NCBI GenBank assembly: GCA_021157505.1
Contig: JAGGWI010000259.1
Location: forward strand, 1 to 11,735
Origin: Desulfuromusa sp.
GTDB lineage: Bacteria > Desulfobacterota > Desulfuromonadia > Desulfuromonadales > Geopsychrobacteraceae
Length of the DNA: 11,735 nucleotides
Reading direction: 5' to 3'
The notes below the pieces were generated by a model, which saw only the letters and a program-made list of their open reading frames with translations, ran no database searches and had not been told where the DNA came from. The stretch's first letter is position 1. Every line of letters starts with the position of its first letter. The position numbers and the translations under genes are program-made. Shown one piece after another: positions 7,686-11,735 of this stretch.

Positions 7686-8798
7686 GTGTCAATTTTTCAA
7701 GACCTTGAGACCCTGGTCAAAATCAATTCCTTTACCACCAATAAGCAAGGTGTTGACAAAGTAGGAAAACAGCTGCGCAGCTGGTGTGAGGAGCTGGGGA
7801 TGAAACAGCGTCGTTTCTCACGAGAGTTCATTGGTGACCACCGCCTCTTTTCCTCAGAACACGTCCCCGGTCAAAAAATCCTTATTGTTGGCCATCTGGA
7901 TACCGTATTCCCCCCCGGACAGTTCGAAACCTATCGCGACGATGGCGAATGGCTTTATGGTCCGGGTGTTTGTGATATGAAAGGGGGATTGATGGTTGCC
8001 CTCGAAGCGCTGAGAAATGTTTACCGCGTCAACCGGAAGATTGAGAACATCGACTTTCTCTGTGTTTCTGATGAGGAGACGGGGAGTGATGATTCAAATT
8101 CCCTGACTTCCAAACTTTGCTCCAATTACGACTACGTTATGGTGTTTGAAGCGGCTGGGCAAGCAATGGAACTGGTGATCGGCCGTAAAGGGGTGGGGAC
8201 CTGGACGATCGATATTGAGGGGAAAGCGGCCCACGCCGGAAATAAATACAGCGAAGGAATAGATGCCAACCTTGAGGCCGCATATAAATTACAAAAGCTG
8301 GTTGCCATGACCGATCTGGATCAAGGGTCAACTGTTAATGTCGGTAAGATTCAGGGGGGAATTGGAGCCAACACAATATCTCCAACGGCATCTCTGGTCG
8401 TCGAAATGCGCTTTACCAGCGGACCGGAAAGAGAACGCCTCCTTGTCGGTCTGGATAATATTGTCGCTGAAGCAACGGTACCGGGAACGATTTCCCGATT
8501 GTCGGGTCGGCTGCAACGAGATGTTATGGAGCCCACCGAGCAGCAGGCTGCTCTGGTTGAAAAGATAAGAGAAATATCCAATACCCAGATATTGACCGAA
8601 CGCCGCGGCGGCGGAAGTGATGCAAATATCACTGCTGCTTCCGGTGTTGTCACTCTGGATGGATTTGGCCCGTTTGGTGATGGTGATCACACCATTCACG
8701 AACGCGCCTCGAAAAAAAGTTTTGCCGAACGTATTTCACTGGTCACCGACCTCTTTATGTCTCATCAATCTCATGAATACCTTGTCAAGGAGGACTGA
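7686..8798 (+). CDS. M20-family metallopeptidase, glutamate-carboxypeptidase type
   Basis: The 370-residue product fits the M20A group typified by carboxypeptidase G2, a di-zinc enzyme that removes a C-terminal amino acid, often glutamate. With the GTG at 7686 as residue 1, metal and catalytic residues are visible: His70-x-Asp72 (GHLDTVF), Asp97 (VCDMKGG), the Glu130-Glu131 pair (DEETGS), Glu155 (VFEAAG) and His335 in the C-terminal GDGDHTIHE. The dimerisation-domain motif GKAAHAG (His183) and GGGSDAN are also present. The GTG start is preferred because GGAG lies seven bases upstream and the family homology starts there. A TTG at 7614 would add 24 residues without a good binding site. No signal peptide is evident, so it is probably cytoplasmic. 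Its 3' end carries the ribosome-binding site of the next gene three bases away, so the two are coupled. Substrate is unknown; it may oppose or prepare material for the ligases downstream. Confidence 0.88.
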   Translation: MSIFQDLETLVKINSFTTNKQGVDKVGKQLRSWCEELGMKQRRFSREFIGDHRLFSSEHVPGQKILIVGHLDTVFPPGQFETYRDDGEWLYGPGVCDMKGGLMVALEALRNVYRVNRKIENIDFLCVSDEETGSDDSNSLTSKLCSNYDYVMVFEAAGQAMELVIGRKGVGTWTIDIEGKAAHAGNKYSEGIDANLEAAYKLQKLVAMTDLDQGSTVNVGKIQGGIGANTISPTASLVVEMRFTSGPERERLLVGLDNIVAEATVPGTISRLSGRLQRDVMEPTEQQAALVEKIREISNTQILTERRGGGSDANITAASGVVTLDGFGPFGDGDHTIHERASKKSFAERISLVTDLFMSHQSHEYLVKED

Positions 8799-8801
8799 AC
8801 A

Positions 8802-9713
8802 ATGAGCAATCGAACCGTGGGGACATGGATATATCAGAATGGTGGCGGCAATATTGTTGAAGAAAAAATAGTTGCCGGACTTAAGGAACGGGGAATTGAA
8901 ACAATGACTGGTTTGAATCTCCGCTATGCCGATGTCCACAATGATGGAATGTTCTGTAATGGAATACAGATGGACAATCTGGATCTGTTTTTTTCCTACA
9001 ATGCCGGGGAACAGAGTCTGTACCAGATCTACCTCTATGAACTTCTCGATCTCCATATCCCGATAATCAACAGCTTTAGGGGTTTTTCCATCTCTGAAGA
9101 CAAGATGAAAACCGACGTTGCTCTCAAAATAGCGAACATCCCAAGAACTGATTTTTATCTCTGCCATCGTGATGAAACAGAAAAACTCAGAGAAGCAATC
9201 AACAAGTGGGACTCAAGAGCCGTGTATAAACCGGTCGATGGTTGGGGTGGCATCGGCATGACGCTGATCCAATCTGAACATGATCTGGATCAGATTCTTC
9301 CCTTTTTAAATCAGCTGGATATCCGTTTTTTCTATATAGAAAGATTTATTGATTATGACGGTAGCGATTACCGTGTTGATGTTGTTGACGGTGAAGCAAT
9401 TGGCTGTTATGGTCGCCGCGCTAAAAAGGGGGATTGGCGCACCAATGTCACTTCTGGTGGCAGTGTTTTTCTGCGCGAACTCACCGATGAGTTAGCGGAT
9501 CTTGCCGTGAGAGCCGCAGCGGCAGTAAAACTTGATATTGCCGGGGTCGATATTATTTTTGACCGGGAGCGGGAAGAGTTTATCGTCCTCGAAGTTAATG
9601 GCATTCCCGCTTTTGCAACGCCAGATCAGGAAAGTATCGGCCTTAGTTTTAACAATAAAAAAATTGAAAAGATCGTCGAATTAATCGACCGAAAAACCTC
9701 TCATAAAAAATAG
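8802..9713 (+). CDS. RimK-like ATP-grasp carboxylate-amine ligase
   Basis: This 303-residue protein has the layout of the RimK group of ATP-grasp ligases. These activate a carboxylate as acyl phosphate with ATP and join it to an amine, often adding glutamate or another amino acid. After an N-terminal pre-ATP-grasp domain (about 1-95), it shows SEDKMKT (98-104), the ATP lysine and glycine loop YKPVDGWGGIGM (142-153) and IERFIDYDGSDYRVDVV (179-195). It continues with WRTNVTSGG (212-220), DIAGVDII (245-252) and the metal-binding EVN (Glu264, Asn266) in LEVNGIPAF. All expected catalytic positions appear intact. The ATG follows AAGGAGG at ideal distance and starts three bases after the M20 stop. 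It is short for genuine RimK proteins that carry extra domains, and context does not point to ribosomal protein S6. The acceptor is unknown. Confidence 0.88.
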   Translation: MSNRTVGTWIYQNGGGNIVEEKIVAGLKERGIETMTGLNLRYADVHNDGMFCNGIQMDNLDLFFSYNAGEQSLYQIYLYELLDLHIPIINSFRGFSISEDKMKTDVALKIANIPRTDFYLCHRDETEKLREAINKWDSRAVYKPVDGWGGIGMTLIQSEHDLDQILPFLNQLDIRFFYIERFIDYDGSDYRVDVVDGEAIGCYGRRAKKGDWRTNVTSGGSVFLRELTDELADLAVRAAAAVKLDIAGVDIIFDREREEFIVLEVNGIPAFATPDQESIGLSFNNKKIEKIVELIDRKTSHKK

Positions 9714-9727
9714 CTAAAGGAAGAACA

Positions 9728-11239
9728 ATGAAGTTACCAAAAATTGGCCTGCTGTATATGGACTACGTCCTGCAATTCTTTCATTCATCCAACTTCAAGG
9801 GCTGGCCCGATAAAATCGAAACTGTGACCTATCATTGGGGAAACGACGCCGAGCGTTTTATCAAAGAGGTGAAGAAGAAAAAGATCGAAATCCTTATTGG
9901 CAATGTTCCCGCAACGGCCTATGAAACTTTTCGCAAAATTGATCAGGCTCTTCCCGGGGTTCGTTTTGTCCCGTCACTTGAAACTCAATTTTCCAATAAA
10001 TCAAAAGAGAACGTGACCCTTTTTTGTGAAAAACATCATCTTTCTCATCCCGACACCAAGATCTATTACAATCTGGATGAGGGTTTTGACTATTTAGAGA
10101 AGTGCACATACCCTAAAATCATCAAGCGTTCTTATGGCCCGTCCAACTATGGCGGCTACTTTGTCCATAAGGTCGATTCCAGGGAAGAGGCAACCACCCT
10201 GTTGCGGGAGAAAAAGTACAAACCCCACTATATTCAGGATTGCATCCCCCTCAAAGCTGATATCCGGGTGATGCTGATTGGTCACAAACCGATCTGTGCC
10301 TTCTGGCGAAAAGCGGGGAAAGATCAGTGGATCACCAATACCAGTCAGGGTGGTTCTATGAGCTATGAGGGCGTTGATATGGGGGCTCTGGAACTGGCAG
10401 TACAATCGAGCAAAGCCGCCAAGGCCGAATACTGGGCTTGTGATATTGCAGAACATGATGGCAAGTACTATATCCTTGAGTGTGCCACAGCATTTGCTGC
10501 GTTCCCGTATATCCGCGACTGGATCTGTCAATATCTGATGTGGGATTTCTCCAACGGCCATTTCCCAATGCCCCATATCCCCCTATACAGTTGGGAAGAA
10601 TTGGGTAAAATTGACCCCAATCTCCTCAGAACAATGCGCCATATCTCTTTCAGTCCATATACCCCTTCGGCTGATGGAGCGACCTATATCAACGAGACAA
10701 CCAACCCGTTCTCAATGGATCGAACTGAGGCATCTTATCCTGCAGATCTCCCGGAAGAACATGATTTCTCTGAATTCATTATCCACGAAGAGAGTCAATT
10801 ACCAGACGCAGTGCTGGAAGAGGCCGCAAAAGGGGAAACCTTACCAACGGAACCGGCAGGGCGAACTCTGCATCTTTCACAGGGGACCCTGACTGATTTG
10901 ATGGCACTCTACGGCATGGAAGAAGAAATGGCCAAAGAGTTGTTTACTTTCCTGCAAGAGAACACCATTACTTCCCTGGCCGAACTGCAGGCGTTTGACT
11001 GGTTCGATGAGCGCTTACTGGCAATCTGGCAGGAAAGTGTCATTACCCAGCTGAATTTAAATTCCGCAGCCAGGGGAGAACTCCTTGCCATTAGAGGTAT
11101 CGGGGAAACTTTAGCCGAAAACATCATTGCCCATCGTGAAAAGCGGGGTAATTTTACTGCGGTTGACCAACTGCTGGATGTGGATGGTATTGGCCAAAAG
11201 CGTTACGATAATATCTATGGCTGTTTTACCATTGCCTAA
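9728..11239 (+). CDS. Divergent ATP-grasp ligase fused to a ComEA-type tandem helix-hairpin-helix region
   Basis: The 503 residues split into an ATP-grasp part (about 1-300), an acidic Pro/Glu-rich linker (about 325-385) and a helix-hairpin-helix part (about 387-503). In the first part I see KIIKRSYGPSNYGGYFV (130-146; Lys133 as ATP lysine), KADIRVMLIG (176-185), WITNTSQGGS (201-210) and YWACDIAEHDGKYYILECA (235-253). These align with the RimK-like neighbour. The metal-binding E-x-N is here Glu251-Cys-Ala253, so the usual Asn is absent. At the C-terminus, LLAIRGIGETLAENII (452-467) and LLDVDGIGQKRYDNIY (482-497) form a ComEA-like HhH pair, of the kind that binds DNA non-specifically. An earlier, degraded copy is seen at 391-406 and 420-435. 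No signal peptide or membrane helix is evident. The gene begins 14 bases after its neighbour with AAGGAAG before the ATG. Ligase activity and HhH ligand are both unproven. Confidence 0.82.
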   Translation: MKLPKIGLLYMDYVLQFFHSSNFKGWPDKIETVTYHWGNDAERFIKEVKKKKIEILIGNVPATAYETFRKIDQALPGVRFVPSLETQFSNKSKENVTLFCEKHHLSHPDTKIYYNLDEGFDYLEKCTYPKIIKRSYGPSNYGGYFVHKVDSREEATTLLREKKYKPHYIQDCIPLKADIRVMLIGHKPICAFWRKAGKDQWITNTSQGGSMSYEGVDMGALELAVQSSKAAKAEYWACDIAEHDGKYYILECATAFAAFPYIRDWICQYLMWDFSNGHFPMPHIPLYSWEELGKIDPNLLRTMRHISFSPYTPSADGATYINETTNPFSMDRTEASYPADLPEEHDFSEFIIHEESQLPDAVLEEAAKGETLPTEPAGRTLHLSQGTLTDLMALYGMEEEMAKELFTFLQENTITSLAELQAFDWFDERLLAIWQESVITQLNLNSAARGELLAIRGIGETLAENIIAHREKRGNFTAVDQLLDVDGIGQKRYDNIYGCFTIA

Positions 11240-11364
11240 TGGCGTCGCAAAAAGTCCGGCCTACGGCGTTGCAGTGGGTTTTCAGGATCTCGACCTACAC
11301 TATGTAGGCCTTCACCCCTGAAAACCCACTACGCCTTGTAGGACGAAATTTTTGCTTAGCCATT
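11238..11364. repeat. 127-bp imperfect inverted-repeat element, REP/MITE-like, with terminator-like end
   Basis: The left half (11238-11286) and the reverse complement of the right half (11317-11364) share AATGGC ends, GCAAAAA, CCTAC, GGCG and a perfect 14-base inner arm AGTGGGTTTTCAGG. A second small hairpin CCTACA-CTA-TGTAGG (11294-11308) forms the tip. The element begins inside the TAA of the preceding gene, and eight T's (11363-11370) overlap its end, so transcripts would form a long hairpin followed by a U tract. It therefore probably ends the upstream operon. It contains no coding region. Dispersed palindromic elements of this shape are often present in many copies and mobilised by RAYT-type transposases. 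Only one copy is in this window, so repetition is inferred. Confidence 0.75.
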
Positions 11365-11381
11365 TTTTTTGCAAACGCATA

Positions 11382-11394
11382 ATTGTTTAACAAT
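11382..11394. promoter_or_regulatory. Perfect palindrome upstream of the M14 gene
   Basis: ATTGTT-T-AACAAT is a perfect 6-bp inverted repeat with one central base, 27 bases before the M14 ATG. This is a typical place for an operator. A weak promoter-like pair, TTGCAA (11369-11374) and AATGAT (11392-11397) with 17 bases between, would overlap it. No regulator binding this sequence is recognised. Confidence 0.35.
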
Positions 11395-11420
11395 GATGCG
11401 GTAAAGAGAAAAGAACGAAT

Positions 11421-11735
11421 ATGAAATACCTCTATCATTCGTATCAGGATACGGTTGATTTTTTTAAACAGCTTGCCCAACACCACCCGCAACAGGTGCG
11501 GGTTGAAAACATCGGTAAAACCTGGGAAAAACGGGACATCATTCTGGTCACGATCAGTGGGGATATCAGTACCGCTGAGCAAAAGCCCGCCCTTTTTTAT
11601 ACCGGAACGATCCATGCCCGGGAGTATATCGGGGTGGAACTGGCCATAGCCTTCGCTCAACATATCATTGAAGGGATCTATTATGATCCCCGGATTCTGG
11701 AAGCCTTTGAGCGTTCTACCCTCTACATGGTTCCC
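11421..11735 (+). CDS. M14-family zinc carboxypeptidase (N-terminal 105 residues only)
   Basis: The visible N-terminus begins MKYLYHSYQDTVDFFKQLAQ and reaches FYTGTIHAREYIGVELAIAF (59-78). The His65-Ala-Arg-Glu68 pattern is the first zinc-ligand pair (HxxE) of M14 carboxypeptidases, and it sits in the usual G-x-x-HARE setting. The preceding stretch IGKTWEKRDIILVTIS matches the substrate-binding strand seen before this motif. The remaining zinc His and catalytic Glu would lie beyond the window. There is no signal peptide, so this may be a cytoplasmic or non-classical member. A weak purine-rich stretch (AAGAGAAAAGAACG) precedes the ATG. It lies 181 bases past the ATP-grasp/HhH gene, behind the inverted-repeat element, so it is probably a separate transcript even though its function may relate to the neighbouring ligases. 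Confidence 0.85.
   Translation, partial: MKYLYHSYQDTVDFFKQLAQHHPQQVRVENIGKTWEKRDIILVTISGDISTAEQKPALFYTGTIHAREYIGVELAIAFAQHIIEGIYYDPRILEAFERSTLYMVP

Noticed and set aside
11238..11364. CRISPR repeat or small coding gene in the gap before the M14 gene
   Set aside because: Only a single palindromic unit is present with no spacers, and short frames here have no start signal or domain.

Overview
The window looks like chromosomal DNA from a Gram-negative, moderate-GC bacterium, most likely a deltaproteobacterium of the Desulfuromonadales/Geobacterales type. This rests on family resemblance and gene mix (Tol envelope genes, FolE2 with QueC, class A PBP1A, RimK-like ligases), not on a database search. 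I see no tRNA, rRNA, CRISPR array, transposase or phage gene.

Left part, leftward genes (1-5060). The last genes of this strand are a compact tolQ-tolR-tolA/tonB operon (1830 down to 1). It encodes an envelope energy-transduction complex, and the third gene runs off the window edge. It is preceded by a clear sigma70-type promoter (1954-1982) and, just behind that, a cluster of same-orientation DnaA-box-like 9-mers (2001-2071). Upstream lie queC and folE2, overlapping by 11 bases. FolE2 supplies dihydroneopterin triphosphate and QueC makes preQ0, so the pair is best read as a queuosine-precursor operon. It has its own promoter candidate (3582-3610). Before it is pyk (pyruvate kinase), which ends in a small stem-loop.

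The strand switch is a 148-base AT-rich divergent intergenic region (5061-5208).

Right part, rightward genes (5209-11735). A complete bifunctional penicillin-binding protein 1A is followed by three tightly spaced genes: an M20 metallopeptidase of the glutamate-carboxypeptidase type, a RimK-like ATP-grasp ligase, and a second, unusual protein. That protein joins a divergent ATP-grasp domain to a C-terminal tandem helix-hairpin-helix region of the ComEA type. A 127-base imperfect inverted-repeat element ending in eight T's closes the cluster. The start of an M14 zinc carboxypeptidase follows.

The most interesting part is 7686-11735. Two amino-acid/peptide ligase-like enzymes sit beside two carboxypeptidase-type hydrolases, directly downstream of a peptidoglycan synthase. 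The two ligases could attach amino acids to an unknown acceptor and the M20/M14 enzymes could remove or process them. This is an inference from gene families and spacing; the substrate cannot be read from the sequence.
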